A DNA stretch of 64,000 nucleotides from DATLGB01 sp964242305 (GTDB taxonomy: Bacteria; Actinomycetota; Thermoleophilia; Solirubrobacterales; Solirubrobacteraceae), in the NCBI GenBank assembly GCA_964242305.1, contig CAXTBB010000008.1, positions 62,001 through 126,000 on the forward strand. The letters are read 5' to 3'. Position 1 is the stretch's first letter, and each line of letters begins with the position of its first letter. This document shows, one piece after another, positions 16,496 through 25,256 of this stretch. The position numbers and the translations under genes are program-made. The notes under the pieces were generated by a model. The model had not been told where the DNA came from. It saw nothing but the letters and a program-made list of their open reading frames with translations, and made no database searches.

Positions 16496-18456
16496 GGCGC
16501 CGGCTCCGGTCGGGACCGGGCCACGAGCGCCGCAAGGCTGGCATCACGCGGGCTCCGGCGCAAGGCGGCCTCGTAGAAGCGCCTCGCGTCGGCGAGGCGG
16601 CCGCGGCGGGCAGCGAGGTCGCCGCGGAGCGCCCATGGCACCTGGTTGCTCGGCTCGAGTCTCGACGCCGCGACCAGCTCCTGGTCGGCTGCGTCCGCCG
16701 CGTCGAACCGCGCGAACGCCGCCGCCCGGACGACGTGGGCGTCGACGCTGCTGGAGTTGAGCTTCAGGGACGCAGAGCTGTCGCGCAGGGCGCGGCCGGG
16801 GTGTGCGGGAAGAGCGGCCTGGGCGTCACGGAGCTCGACGAGCGCAGCATGGTGGCGGCCGACCGACGCGGCCGCGAAACCCGTGACAACGATCACCGCG
16901 ACGAGCGCCAGGCGGTCAGTGCGGGCGCGTCGTGAGGCCGGTCGGATCGATTCGGCGCACAACGCGGCGACACCGAGCAGGGCCAAGCAGGTCACCCCGG
17001 GCAGGTTCCACAGCCAGTCGACGCTGGTGTGGACCAGCCACGCGACGACGAGACCGCTCGCGGCGGCGGCGGTCGCCCACGCCGCTGGATCGCGCCCCCG
17101 CACCAGCCGTGCGAGGCCGAGCCCGGCCCCGACGAGGACCAGCATGAACAGCCCGAAGCCGACGACGCCCGTCTCCGCCAGCAGCTGCAGCTCGATGCTG
17201 TGTGGCTGGCGCACGCTCTCCTGGGACCGGCGCTTCTGGAAGTAGGTCAGGCCGTAGTTGCCCGCGCCAAGGCCTTTCAGTGGCGCGGCGCGGAAGTCCG
17301 ACCAGGCGACGCGCCAGAGGTCATAGCGGTAGCCGCCGGCAGTCGTCAGTCGGGACGCGGTCGGCCGTTCGTTGACCTCGAGCGAAGTGAACTGGTGGTA
17401 GCGGTCGCGGACGGTGCCGACCGGGTCCGAGACGGCGAGGAACGGCGTGGCGACGATGGCGAGCAGCGCCAGCCCGACAGCGACCTTCGCGAGGGTCGGC
17501 GACCAGGAGCGGTGCCGGAGCGCCAGCGCCGCGCTCCACACGGCAGCGCCCAGGACGGACGCGATCAGTGCAGCGATCCCAGCGGCGCGGACGGTGTGCG
17601 AAGTCAACACCTCGGTCGCCGACGCGATGTCGCGCTGCTCGAAGACCGCCAGCGTCCAGGGCAGAGCAGCGGCGACGGACGCGACCGTCACGAGCAGCGC
17701 CACGGCGCGCGCGAGGCGATCCGGGACGGCGGCGAGGACGAAGACCGTCGTCACGAGGAGCGCCGGGACCATCGCACGCGACTGGGTCAGCACCACGAGC
17801 TGGACCTGCAGCGTTCCGGCGAAGAAGGCCGGAAGGGCGAGGCCAGGACGGGTCCGGAAGCGCACGGCGAGTGCGACGGTCGGCCAGAAGCCCATGAGAA
17901 AGAACCCCGCCGTTCCGTTGATGTAGCCGACGGGTGCGGACAGCCGGAAGTCCGTGAAGGGCGACACCTGCCCCGCCACCAGGCGCACCACGACCAACAG
18001 CGCCAGCCCACTGGCGACGACCGCCACGCCCGCCATCAGCCGGCTCGCGTCCGCACGCGTACGCGTGACGACCAGGGCGACCGTCAGCGCCGCCGCGTAC
18101 AGCAGCACGCGGTCGAGCTCGGTCCAGGCGCGGTCCGTGGACTCAGCCCAGAGCATGGAGGCCGCCGTCCACACTGCAAGCCCTGCCAACCCTGCGGCGG
18201 CCAGGCGTGCGGGGGCGGACTGGGGCAGGCCGCCGGCGGACACCGCGGCGACGACCAGGCCGAGGAGCCCGAGCGTCACCAGCTGGAATGTCCGCGGCTC
18301 GTAGAAGCCGGTCATCAGCGCGGAGACGCCGCAGCCGATTACGAGCAAGAGCCCGATGGCCGCCAGGCCGCGTGGCGTCTGCGGCTCGCCGACAGGGGTC
18401 GCCGGCGGCGACGGGACGGGCGCCAGGCCCCTGGCCGGCGCCGGCGCGCCGATCAC
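16492..18456 (-). CDS. O-antigen ligase/polymerase-like membrane protein with TPR-like tail (copy A)
   Basis: A 654-residue protein. About twelve membrane segments are followed by a soluble helical region with TPR character (HVVRAAAFARFDAADAADQE, WALRGDLAARRGRLADARRF). The Wzy_C-type signature is visible as GLGAGNYGLTYFQKRR followed by PHSIELQLLAETGVVGFGLF, with the large extracellular loop before it. Such proteins join a finished glycan to a surface acceptor or polymerise repeats. The start is a GTG in a GTGA overlap with the small TM-protein gene. It is the middle of copy A of a module repeated at 25256-29435. Confidence 0.85.
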   Translation of the reverse strand: MIGAPAPARGLAPVPSPPATPVGEPQTPRGLAAIGLLLVIGCGVSALMTGFYEPRTFQLVTLGLLGLVVAAVSAGGLPQSAPARLAAAGLAGLAVWTAASMLWAESTDRAWTELDRVLLYAAALTVALVVTRTRADASRLMAGVAVVASGLALLVVVRLVAGQVSPFTDFRLSAPVGYINGTAGFFLMGFWPTVALAVRFRTRPGLALPAFFAGTLQVQLVVLTQSRAMVPALLVTTVFVLAAVPDRLARAVALLVTVASVAAALPWTLAVFEQRDIASATEVLTSHTVRAAGIAALIASVLGAAVWSAALALRHRSWSPTLAKVAVGLALLAIVATPFLAVSDPVGTVRDRYHQFTSLEVNERPTASRLTTAGGYRYDLWRVAWSDFRAAPLKGLGAGNYGLTYFQKRRSQESVRQPHSIELQLLAETGVVGFGLFMLVLVGAGLGLARLVRGRDPAAWATAAAASGLVVAWLVHTSVDWLWNLPGVTCLALLGVAALCAESIRPASRRARTDRLALVAVIVVTGFAAASVGRHHAALVELRDAQAALPAHPGRALRDSSASLKLNSSSVDAHVVRAAAFARFDAADAADQELVAASRLEPSNQVPWALRGDLAARRGRLADARRFYEAALRRSPRDASLAALVARSRPEPAP

Positions 18457-18932
18457 GGTCTCGAGCGCGTCCGCGAGAGGACGAAGCCCAGTCCGCCGCC
18501 CACGCCGAGCACAGCGAGCGCGCCTAGCACGCTCCACTTGAGCGCGGCGTCGTCAGCGGTCGCCGTGGCCGCGCGCAGCTCGCGCGGCAGCCGTTCGCGC
18601 GTCGTTGTGGTCGGCGCTCCGCCGTCGGCTCCCGCACCTGACGCCGTCGCGCGCCTCGGAGCCGACCGGCGACCCTTGGTCTTCCCGCCGCCGGCGTCCT
18701 TGGTGACACCGGCGCCGAAGGCTGCGACCGGAGCCGCCACCGCAGACCCGTCGGACGGCGTCTCCCCGGCGGCGCCTCCGGACGCCGCGCGCCGGGCGGC
18801 GTCGATCGGGAGGGCGTACTCCTTCGCGGCGGGCGAATCGGGGTCTACCGTCACGCCGTTCTGGGCCAACGCCGGAGGCGCGACGGCGAGCACGAGACTC
18901 GTCAGCGCGAGCGACATCCATATCGCCTTCAT
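18453..18932 (-). CDS. Small exported protein with C-terminal membrane anchor (module copy A)
   Basis: A 159-residue protein with a clear signal peptide (hydrophobic core ending PPALA-Q near residue 23), a low-complexity Gly/Ala/Ser/Thr-rich middle, and one hydrophobic segment near residues 132-152 (LKWSVLGALAVLGVGGGLGF) followed by a short Arg-rich tail. This topology (out, then anchored, basic residues inside) resembles sortase-type or PEP-CTERM-like surface anchors, but there is no LPXTG. The stop overlaps the ligase GTG. A topologically equal protein, little alike in sequence, sits before the second ligase at 25256-25819. Function unknown; it could be a carrier or a partner of the ligase. 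Confidence 0.75.
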   Translation of the reverse strand: MKAIWMSLALTSLVLAVAPPALAQNGVTVDPDSPAAKEYALPIDAARRAASGGAAGETPSDGSAVAAPVAAFGAGVTKDAGGGKTKGRRSAPRRATASGAGADGGAPTTTTRERLPRELRAATATADDAALKWSVLGALAVLGVGGGLGFVLSRTRSRP

Positions 18933-18968
18933 CGCGGGGTCGGATCCTAGGGCACCGACGGGTCGCCG

Positions 18969-20054
18969 TCAGCCATTCCGGAACGCGGCGTAGGCAGGTT
19001 TGTGCCGGCCCGACCGGGTGATGAGGCCCCGCTCCACCTGGTCCTCCTTTGCGTTCTCGGCGTCGTCATAGAGGCCCAGGTAGCCGAGCGTGTAGACGCG
19101 TTTGTAGGTCCGAGCGATGACCAGTGCTTTCGCGATCCAGCTTGCCTGTGTTTTGCGGGTGACGTGGAAGTTGAACTCGAAGTTCGCGTGATCGGTCGGC
19201 AGCGTGTACTCCGAGAGGAACAGCTTGAGGTGACGCTCCCGGCGCAGCGGCGCGTGACGGTACGCCTTGTCGAGCGCGGCGGCGAGCTGGTCGAGGTCGC
19301 AGATGTCCGCGTAGTCCTCGCCGAGCGGCAGGGCCTTGAGGTTCGGTGCCCGTGCGCTGAACGGGTTGTGGCCCCAGAGGTCCATGCGCGGGCGGCGGCC
19401 GTCGGGCAGGCGCATGACCCGGATCCAGCGCAGCGGCGCGACGGTCCCAACGGTGAACGTGTTGCCGCCGATGACGAGGTTGCGCGTGTCGACGGCCTTC
19501 AGCGCGGCGTACGAGTCGTCGAGGATCTGCGCGTACTTGTGCGGGCCGCGCAGGCCCTTGCCCGTCAGCGGCTTGCCCCGGTCGGGCGTGAGCGGCTGGA
19601 AGTTCGACCCCTTGGTCGGCTCGCCCCAGATCATCCAGTGCTTGACGGCGGGGTAGCGCTTGGCGGCGGCGGTCGCGAAGTCGGCGAAGTCCTGCGCGTC
19701 GTCCGGCGCCCAGCGCTGGTCGCGGTCGCCGTTCGCCCACGGCGGCGCGAACATCAGCATCAGGGAGAGCTGGATGCCGCGCTTCTGCCCGGCGGCGACG
19801 GCGGCGTCGATGTCGGCGGGCCACTGGTAGGCCGGGTCGTCGGGGTTGGTGGGGTCCAGCGGACGCGTCGGCGCGACTGCTGCCCAGGACATCGTGTGCT
19901 GGACGAGGCCGACCCCGAGGTCGGCGTAGGTGTCGAACGTCTCCGGCGTGATCGGCCCCCACATCGCCTTCTTGACGGTGATCCTGGCGGCGTGCGCGGG
20001 CGTGGCGGCGAGCAGGGCGGCGACCGCGACGAGCAGGAGCAGCGGTCGGCGCAT
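18969..20054 (-). CDS. Secreted clan GH-A-like glycoside hydrolase (module copy A)
   Basis: A 361-residue protein with a signal peptide (LLLVAVAALLAATPAHA) and a TIM-barrel-like body. The candidate acid/base is Glu145 in MIWGEP at the end of a beta strand and the candidate nucleophile is Glu282 in KLFLSEYTL, the spacing expected for clan GH-A families such as GH5 or GH39. The C-terminus (RSGRHKPAYAAFRNG) resembles the same region of the protein at 27963-29435. It probably trims or releases surface glycan. The gene is 36 bp upstream of the small TM-protein gene and heads this minus-strand operon. The ATG at 20054 directly precedes the signal peptide. Confidence 0.8.
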   Translation of the reverse strand: MRRPLLLLVAVAALLAATPAHAARITVKKAMWGPITPETFDTYADLGVGLVQHTMSWAAVAPTRPLDPTNPDDPAYQWPADIDAAVAAGQKRGIQLSLMLMFAPPWANGDRDQRWAPDDAQDFADFATAAAKRYPAVKHWMIWGEPTKGSNFQPLTPDRGKPLTGKGLRGPHKYAQILDDSYAALKAVDTRNLVIGGNTFTVGTVAPLRWIRVMRLPDGRRPRMDLWGHNPFSARAPNLKALPLGEDYADICDLDQLAAALDKAYRHAPLRRERHLKLFLSEYTLPTDHANFEFNFHVTRKTQASWIAKALVIARTYKRVYTLGYLGLYDDAENAKEDQVERGLITRSGRHKPAYAAFRNG

Positions 20055-20105
20055 CGTGTCCAGTGAAGCACCTGATCGATGCCCGAGTTGCGGGATACTG
20101 CCGCG

Positions 20106-20978
20106 ATGCGCGCACTCGTCACCGGCGGAGCCGGCTTCATCGGATCCCACGTGGTGGACGCGCTCGTCGCCCGCGGGGACGAGGTCACCGTGCTCGACGA
20201 TCTCAGCACGGGCCGGCGGGAGAACGTCAACCCGGCGGCGCGGCTGGTCGAGGGGTCGGTCACCGATCCGATCGAGACCGACGCGGAGGTCGTCTTCCAC
20301 CTCGCCGCCCAGATCGACGTGCGCAAGTCGGTCGCCGATCCACGCCACGACCTCGCCATCAACGTCGGCGGCACCATCAACGTGATCTCGTCGGCGGCGC
20401 GGGTGGTGTTCGCGTCCACGGGCGGCGCGATCTACGGGGAGACGGACGTCGTCCCGACGCCGGAGTCCGCGCCGGAGCGCCCGCTGGCGCCCTACGGCCA
20501 GGCCAAGCTCTCCGCGGAGGGCTACCTGCGGCTGCTCGGCGACCTGCACGGCGTCCCCGTCACCTGCCTGCGCTTCGCCAACGTCTACGGGCCGCGCCAG
20601 GACCCGCTCGGGGAGGGCGGGGTGTGCGCGATCTTCTGCGGCGCCGCGGTCTCGGGCGCGCCGGTGAAGGTGTTCGGGGACGGGGAGCAGACGCGCGACT
20701 TCGTCTACGTCGGGGACGTCGTTGACGCGTGCCTGGCCGCGGCCGAAGCCTCGTCGTTCGGGCCCTTCAACGTCGGCACGGGCGTGGAGACGTCCGTCAA
20801 CGCGCTGGCCGCCGAGCTGGGGCTGACCCCCGAGCGGGCCGAGGCGCGGGCGGGCGAGGTGGAGCGGTCGTGCCTGGACCCTTCGCGCGCCGCGCGCGAA
20901 CTGGGATGGACGCCGCGGACCGACCTGGCCGCCGGCCTCACGAAGACGCTCGATTGGGCGCGGGCTCAGGCGGCGTAG
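20106..20978 (+). CDS. UDP-glucose 4-epimerase-like nucleotide-sugar epimerase
   Basis: A 290-residue extended SDR enzyme with GGAGFIGSHVV at the N-terminus, FASTGGAIYGE, and catalytic YGQAK near residues 129-133. The C-terminal half carries RFANVYGPRQ and the FGDGEQTRDFVYVGD substrate block, which is typical of UDP-Glc/UDP-GlcNAc 4-epimerases of the GalE/WbpP group. It is shorter than classical GalE (~330). The ATG at 20106 places the Rossmann motif at the expected position. It is divergent from the glycosidase gene (51 bp apart) and overlaps the convergent GT4 gene by 13 bp. The substrate is probably a UDP-hexose. Confidence 0.85.
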   Translation: MRALVTGGAGFIGSHVVDALVARGDEVTVLDDLSTGRRENVNPAARLVEGSVTDPIETDAEVVFHLAAQIDVRKSVADPRHDLAINVGGTINVISSAARVVFASTGGAIYGETDVVPTPESAPERPLAPYGQAKLSAEGYLRLLGDLHGVPVTCLRFANVYGPRQDPLGEGGVCAIFCGAAVSGAPVKVFGDGEQTRDFVYVGDVVDACLAAAEASSFGPFNVGTGVETSVNALAAELGLTPERAEARAGEVERSCLDPSRAARELGWTPRTDLAAGLTKTLDWARAQAA

Positions 20979-22060
20979 ACCGAGCGCAGGCGGTCGGCGA
21001 CCGCGGCCGGGGCGCAGCGGTCGCGCACCGCGGCCAGGGCGCGCTCCCCCGCCTCGGCGTCTCCGTGCAGCGCGCTCAGCCGGGCGGCCAGCGCCGGGAT
21101 GTCGCCGACCGGCGCCAGGCCCTCAGCGGGGACCGTCTCGGCCAGGCCGCCCGCCCGGGTGGCGACGACGGGCAGACCGGCGGCCATCGCCTCCAGCGCG
21201 GCCAGCGGGAGGATCTCCTCGTAGCGCGACGGAACGATCGCGACGGCCGCGCGGGCGCGCAGCGCGTCCAGCGCGGCGGGGTCCAGCCGACCCGGCGCCT
21301 CGACGCCGCGGGCGCGGACGGCGTCCAGCGCCGGCCCGTCCCCCGCGACGATCAACTTGAGCCCCGCGGCGGCGCACGCGTCGATCGCGTCGAAGACGCC
21401 CTTCTCCTCCGCCACCCGGCCCGCGAACAGGACGAACTCGCCGCCGGCGGCTCGCGAGCGGGGGGCGAACGCGCGCTGCACGGACGGGACGACGACCGCG
21501 TCGCCGACCGGCGCCCCGAGCTCCCGCAGCCGGCGCAGGGCGAACGCGCTGGGGACGACGATGCGGTCCGCGTGGGCGGCGACCTCAGGCTGCCAGCGCG
21601 CCAGCGCCGCGCCGTACACCGCCGCCTCGGCGCGCGAGCCGCCGCGGCAGTTGAGCGCCACGCCCGGCGCCGTGTTGCGCCCGTGGCAGCGCGTGCAGTC
21701 GGCCCCGCGCGTGAAGCAGATGCCGTTCGCGCAGACCAGCCGGTAGTTGTGCAGGTGCAGGACCGTCCTCGCGCCCGCCGCCCGCGCCGCCGCCAGCGCC
21801 CGCCAGCCGAAGGACGGGTTGAGGTTGTGGGCGTGCACGACGCGCGCGCCCGTCCGGCGCACGGCGGTCCCGACATCCTCCGGCGCGGCCCCGCCCCGCA
21901 GCAGCGCACCGGCCGCGGCGCGCCGCCCGATCCGCGCCGAGTCGCGCGTCAGCACCTCCACCGGCTCGTCGAGCTCGGAGGCGATCAGCCAGCGCAGGTC
22001 CTCCACCGCGCGCTCCTCCCCGCCGCGCACCCGATAGGCGTTGTGCACGAGCAGGATCAC
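20966..22060 (-). CDS. Glycosyltransferase family 4 with central Cys cluster
   Basis: A 364-residue GT4 enzyme. Acceptor-side motifs are LLVHNAYRVRGGEERAV and VVHAHNLNPSFG. The donor side has EFVLFAGRVAEEKGV and SRYEEILPLAALEAMAAG with the E-x7-E pair. A Cys-rich insert (CANGICF, DCTRCHGR, NCRGG; five Cys in about 35 residues) follows the first domain. This insert is known in a subset of GT4 enzymes and could bind a metal. The start is a GTG separated by 21 bp from the divergent gene at 22082. Confidence 0.88.
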   Translation of the reverse strand: MILLVHNAYRVRGGEERAVEDLRWLIASELDEPVEVLTRDSARIGRRAAAGALLRGGAAPEDVGTAVRRTGARVVHAHNLNPSFGWRALAAARAAGARTVLHLHNYRLVCANGICFTRGADCTRCHGRNTAPGVALNCRGGSRAEAAVYGAALARWQPEVAAHADRIVVPSAFALRRLRELGAPVGDAVVVPSVQRAFAPRSRAAGGEFVLFAGRVAEEKGVFDAIDACAAAGLKLIVAGDGPALDAVRARGVEAPGRLDPAALDALRARAAVAIVPSRYEEILPLAALEAMAAGLPVVATRAGGLAETVPAEGLAPVGDIPALAARLSALHGDAEAGERALAAVRDRCAPAAVADRLRSVYAA

Positions 22061-22068
22061 CGCGTCCG

Positions 22069-22075
22069 TACCCTA
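22069..22075. promoter_or_regulatory. Overlapping divergent -10 elements (TACCCTA)
   Basis: The intergenic region is 21 bp (22061-22081). Plus-strand TACCCT (22069-22074) is 7 nt before the GTG at 22082. Minus-strand TAGGGT (22075-22070) is 9 nt before the GTG at 22060. Both genes would be transcribed without a leader. Confidence 0.5.
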
Positions 22076-22081
22076 CGTGCG

Positions 22082-22885
22082 GTGACGACCCCTGACTTCG
22101 CCTCGGGTGAGTCGGGGACGCTCGGGCGCCGGACGAGCGTGCTCGGCGCCGTCCGCGACCTCGCCACCGACGCCGTCACCGGGCCGCGGCGGATCGCGCT
22201 GGCGCGGGCGGCGGGGGCGGCGGTGGCGCAGCGGGTGCTCGCGATCTCGGTCGCGCGGCCGGAGCGCGCGGGGTCGGCCGCGGCGGCGGCCTACGAGCTC
22301 GAGCGCACGCGGGTGCACAGCGTCGACATCCGGCTCGCCGCCCCCCGCCCCGGCGCGGGCAAGTGGGAGAACCTGGACACGCTGCTGACCGCCAACCCGG
22401 TTGCCGGCTACGACTGGCTGCTGGCCTTCGACGACGACGTCATCCTCCCCCACGGCTTCCTGGACACGTTCCTGTTCCTGTGCGCGCGCTTTGACTTCAC
22501 GCTCGCGCAGCCCGCCCACAAGCACTGGTCGCACGCGGCCTGGCGGGTCACCCGGCGCCAGTTGCGCAGCGTTGCTCGGCGGACGCGGTTCGTCGAGATC
22601 GGGCCCGTCACCGCCGTCCACGCGCGGGCCTTCGACGCGCTGCTGCCGTTCCCGGCGGGGCTGCGGATGGGCTGGGGGCTCGACGCGCACTGGGGCGCCG
22701 TCGCGGCCGAGCGCGGCTGGAGGGTGGGCGTCGTCGACGCGACGCCGATCCGGCACACCCGGCCGGTGGCGGGCGGCTACGACCAGTCCGCGGCGCAGGC
22801 CGAGGCGCACGCGTTCCTGGCCGACCGGCCCTACCTGCGCCGCGAAGAGGCCGAGCAGACCCTCGAGACCCATCGCCGCTGGTGA
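22082..22885 (+). CDS. Putative GT-A-like glycosyltransferase
   Basis: A 267-residue protein. The segment YDWLLAFDDDVILPHGFLD (FDDD at 116-119) looks like the metal-binding DxD of GT-A enzymes. It is followed by FTLAQPAHKHWSHAAWRVTRR, RFVEIGPVTAVHARAFD and GWGLDAHWGAVAAERGWRVG, the order seen in GT2 and DUF707-type proteins. The N-terminal ~60 residues are Ala/Arg-rich and less conserved in appearance. The GTG start is supported by the TACCCT hexamer 7 nt before it. The next gene overlaps its stop by 4 nt. Donor and acceptor unknown. Confidence 0.7.
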   Translation: MTTPDFASGESGTLGRRTSVLGAVRDLATDAVTGPRRIALARAAGAAVAQRVLAISVARPERAGSAAAAAYELERTRVHSVDIRLAAPRPGAGKWENLDTLLTANPVAGYDWLLAFDDDVILPHGFLDTFLFLCARFDFTLAQPAHKHWSHAAWRVTRRQLRSVARRTRFVEIGPVTAVHARAFDALLPFPAGLRMGWGLDAHWGAVAAERGWRVGVVDATPIRHTRPVAGGYDQSAAQAEAHAFLADRPYLRREEAEQTLETHRRW

Positions 22886-24030
22886 AGGTCGCGATCGTCG
22901 CCGAGTACTACCCGCGCGCGGCCGAGCCCGAGCTGGGGATCTGGGCTCACCGGCAGGCGCTGGCGGCACGGGACGCCGGGGCGGACGTCGAGGTCCTCGT
23001 CCTCCATCGCCCGGTCCCGTCGCGGGCCGCCCTGCGCAGCCGCGACCCGCGCCAACTCGTCGCGCCGCTGCGGCAGCCGCTGCGCACGGCGCTCGACGGC
23101 GTCCGCGTCACCTACGTCCCGTTCCTCGCCCCGCCGCGGCCGCGCAGCTACGCGCACTGGGGCGCCTTCGCGGCGCCGACGCTGGCGGTCGCGCTGCGCC
23201 GGCGGCGCTACGACCTCGTCCACGCCCACTACGCGGCGCCCGCCGGCGACGCGGTCCGGCGGGCCCGGGGTGGGCGGGGTCGTCTTCCGTACGTGGTCTC
23301 CGTCCACGGCGGCGACCTGCTTGCCCACGGCGACACCCGCGCCGTCCACGACGGCCTCGCCCAGGCCCGCCTGGTGCTGGCCAACTCCGGCGGCATGGCG
23401 GACCGCGCCCGCGCGCTGGGCGGCCGCGACGTCCGCGTCGTGCACCTGGGGACCGACCTCCCGCAGGCGCCCGTCCGCCACCGCACCGATACCGTCGTCA
23501 GCGTCGGCCACCTCGTCGCCCGCAAGCGCCACGCCGACGTGCTGCGCGCGCTGTGGCTGCTGCGCGACAGCCATCCCGACGTCCGCTACGTGATCGTCGG
23601 GGACGGGCCGGAGCGCCCGCGCCTGGTCCGGCTCGCCAGCGACCTGGGGCTGGCCGCGCGGGTCACGTTCACCGGCGCGCTGCCGCATCCGGAGGCGGTC
23701 GCGGCCGCGCAGTCGGGCACGGTGTTCGTCCTGCCCAGCGTCGACGAGGCCTACGGGGTCGCCTACGTCGAGGCGATGGCGGGCGGCGTCCCCGTCGTCG
23801 GCTGCCGGCGGGAGCCTGGCCCGGAGGACCTCCACAACCTCACCGACGCGATGTGCCTGGTCGCACCGGCCGACCCCGAGGGCCTGGCCCGCACCCTCGG
23901 CGGGCTGCTCGCCGACGATCGCGCCCGCCGCCAGCTCGGCGCCCACGCCCGCGCCACGGTCGAGCGCCACCTCACCTGGGCCGCCTGCGGAGCCGCCACC
24001 GTCGCCGCCTACCAGGACGCGCTCACCTAA
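22882..24030 (+). CDS. Glycosyltransferase family 4; stop codon supplied by an interspersed repeat
   Basis: A 382-residue GT4 enzyme: KVAIVAEYYPRAAEPELGIW at the start, YDLVHAHYAAPAGD, VSVHGGDLLAHGD, VVSVGHLVARKRH, VIVGDGPERPRL, and SVDEAYGVAYVEAMAGGVPVV carrying the E-x7-E donor motif. Length is normal for the family. The terminal TAA (24028-24030) belongs to the first copy of the CCTAAAGGGGTCAGG repeat (24026-24056). The repeat therefore either landed exactly at the end or cut off a short natural tail. The GTG start overlaps the preceding stop. Confidence 0.88.
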   Translation: MKVAIVAEYYPRAAEPELGIWAHRQALAARDAGADVEVLVLHRPVPSRAALRSRDPRQLVAPLRQPLRTALDGVRVTYVPFLAPPRPRSYAHWGAFAAPTLAVALRRRRYDLVHAHYAAPAGDAVRRARGGRGRLPYVVSVHGGDLLAHGDTRAVHDGLAQARLVLANSGGMADRARALGGRDVRVVHLGTDLPQAPVRHRTDTVVSVGHLVARKRHADVLRALWLLRDSHPDVRYVIVGDGPERPRLVRLASDLGLAARVTFTGALPHPEAVAAAQSGTVFVLPSVDEAYGVAYVEAMAGGVPVVGCRREPGPEDLHNLTDAMCLVAPADPEGLARTLGGLLADDRARRQLGAHARATVERHLTWAACGAATVAAYQDALT

Positions 24031-24056
24031 AGGGGTCAGGTCCCGGCATCGGACAC
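24026..24056 (+). repeat. 31-nt interspersed repeat (GGGGTCAGG family), copy 1
   Basis: It begins CCTAAAGGGGTCAGG and continues TCCCGGCATCGGACAC. The same 31 nt recur at 45840-45870 (identical) and 62749-62779 (one mismatch, at the last base). It is the left arm of an inverted pair with 24102-24132. Its TAA ends the GT4 gene. Confidence 0.85.
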
Positions 24057-24101
24057 GTGTCAGCTGTCGAGCCTGACCCCGTAGGTCCAGCGCGCTGCGC
24101 T

Positions 24102-24132
24102 GTGTCTCATGCCGGGACCTGACCCCTTTAGG
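24102..24132 (-). repeat. 31-nt interspersed repeat, inverted copy 2
   Basis: Its reverse complement matches copy 1 at 29 of 31 positions, differing in the CATCGG/CATGAG part. With copy 1 it forms a large inverted repeat around a 45-nt centre (24057-24101). That centre itself contains a diverged GCCTGACCCC segment. The design is like paired REP/BIME elements, which RAYT-type transposases are known to mobilise; no transposase is in the window. Confidence 0.8.
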
Positions 24133-24154
24133 TTGCCGGCAGGTGTGGGATGTG

Positions 24155-24178
24155 GAGACCTGACCCCTTTAGGTTGCG
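24155..24178 (-). repeat. Partial third copy of the interspersed repeat
   Basis: GACCTGACCCCTTTAGGTTGC at 24157-24177 is an exact 21-nt direct repeat of 24116-24136. It holds only the CCTAAAGGGGTCAGGTC half of the element plus flanking TTGC, and ends about 5 nt before the likely start of the next gene. The stretch 24031-24182 holds nothing else I recognise. Confidence 0.75.
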
Positions 24179-24182
24179 GCTG

Positions 24183-25256
24183 GTGAAGCCGGTCCTGTTC
24201 GTGACCAACCATGCGCCGCCCTATCGGGTCGGCGCGTTCGCGGCGCTCCATGCGCGCGAGGGTGTGGAGGTCGCGCTGGTCGGCGGGGACGTGCGCCACG
24301 GGGGTGGCGGGACGGCGGCGGCGGATCTTCCGTTCCCGGCCCGGCACGTGACCCAGCGCGACGTGTACGCGCTGGCGAGTTCGGGCGAGTACCGCGCGGT
24401 GCTGGCGGGCATCAGCGGGCGCGTCGCGCTGCCGGCCGCCCACGCGGGGGCGCGCCGCGCGCGGGTCCCGTTCGTCCTGTGGGCGACGCTCTGGGCGCAC
24501 CCGCGGACACCGGCGCACGCGCTCTCCTACCTGCCGCTGCGTCACCTCTATCGCGACGCGGACGCGATCGCCACCTACGGGCCCCACGTCAGCGCCTACG
24601 TCAAGGGCAAGGGAGCGCGCGCGCCGGTGCACGAAGCCGTGCAGGCGGTGGACAGCGGCTTCTGGGACACCGCTGCCGAGGCCCCCAGACGTCAGAGCGC
24701 TTACCAGGTCTTGTTTGCGGGTCGGCTATCCGGGGAGAAGGGCCTTGGGGTACTACTCGCGGCCTGGCGCGCCTCAGGCCTGCAGGTCCCCCAAGCCGCG
24801 CTGGTTCTGGTCGGCGGAGGGCGGTTCCGAGCCCCGTCCTTCGCCACCAGCGCGGTGCTGTCCGCAGGTCCGCAGCCACCGGCGGAAGTCCGCAACTTCT
24901 ACGCCGGCAGCGACGTTGTCGTAGTGCCGTCCGTCCCCACCCGCGACTTCCTGGAGCCGTGGGGCCTTGTCGTGAACGAAGCCTTCCATCAGCACACTCC
25001 CGTGATCGCCACCACCGCCGTGGGCGCGGTCGCCGGCGGCCTCGTCCGCCACGAGCGCAACGGCCTCGTCGTCGCGCCGAACGACCCGGCGGCCCTCGCC
25101 GCGGCCATCCGGCGCCTCCGCCGCGACCCCGATCTGCGCGCCCGGCTCGGCGCCCAGGCCGCCGCGGACGTCGCCGCGTACACCCAGGAGGCGTGGGCGG
25201 ACGGGATGTCGCGCGCGCTGGCCGCCGCCGGCGTCTCGCTAGCCTCGACGTGCTGA
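24183..25256 (+). CDS. Glycosyltransferase family 4
   Basis: A 357-residue GT-B enzyme from the GTG at 24183 (VKPVLFVTNHAPPYRVGAF, a typical GT4 N-terminus). Other motifs are YQVLFAGRLSGEKGL, VVVPSVPTRDFLEPWGLVVNEAFHQHTPVIAT (donor-site region) and HERNGLVVAPNDP. An in-frame ATG at 24150 would add eleven residues encoded by the repeat, which I reject as the native start, though it could be used. The segment 24700-24960 is slightly less GC-rich than the rest by eye. The stop overlaps the next gene's ATG (TGATG). Confidence 0.85.
   Translation: MKPVLFVTNHAPPYRVGAFAALHAREGVEVALVGGDVRHGGGGTAAADLPFPARHVTQRDVYALASSGEYRAVLAGISGRVALPAAHAGARRARVPFVLWATLWAHPRTPAHALSYLPLRHLYRDADAIATYGPHVSAYVKGKGARAPVHEAVQAVDSGFWDTAAEAPRRQSAYQVLFAGRLSGEKGLGVLLAAWRASGLQVPQAALVLVGGGRFRAPSFATSAVLSAGPQPPAEVRNFYAGSDVVVVPSVPTRDFLEPWGLVVNEAFHQHTPVIATTAVGAVAGGLVRHERNGLVVAPNDPAALAAAIRRLRRDPDLRARLGAQAAADVAAYTQEAWADGMSRALAAAGVSLASTC

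Noticed and set aside
24026..24180. Possible CRISPR array
   Set aside because: Copies are in both orientations, have no regular spacers and number only three. No cas gene is near.
24150..24182. ATG at 24150 as start of the GT4 gene
   Set aside because: The added residues are encoded by the repeat, and the family N-terminus begins at the GTG at 24183.
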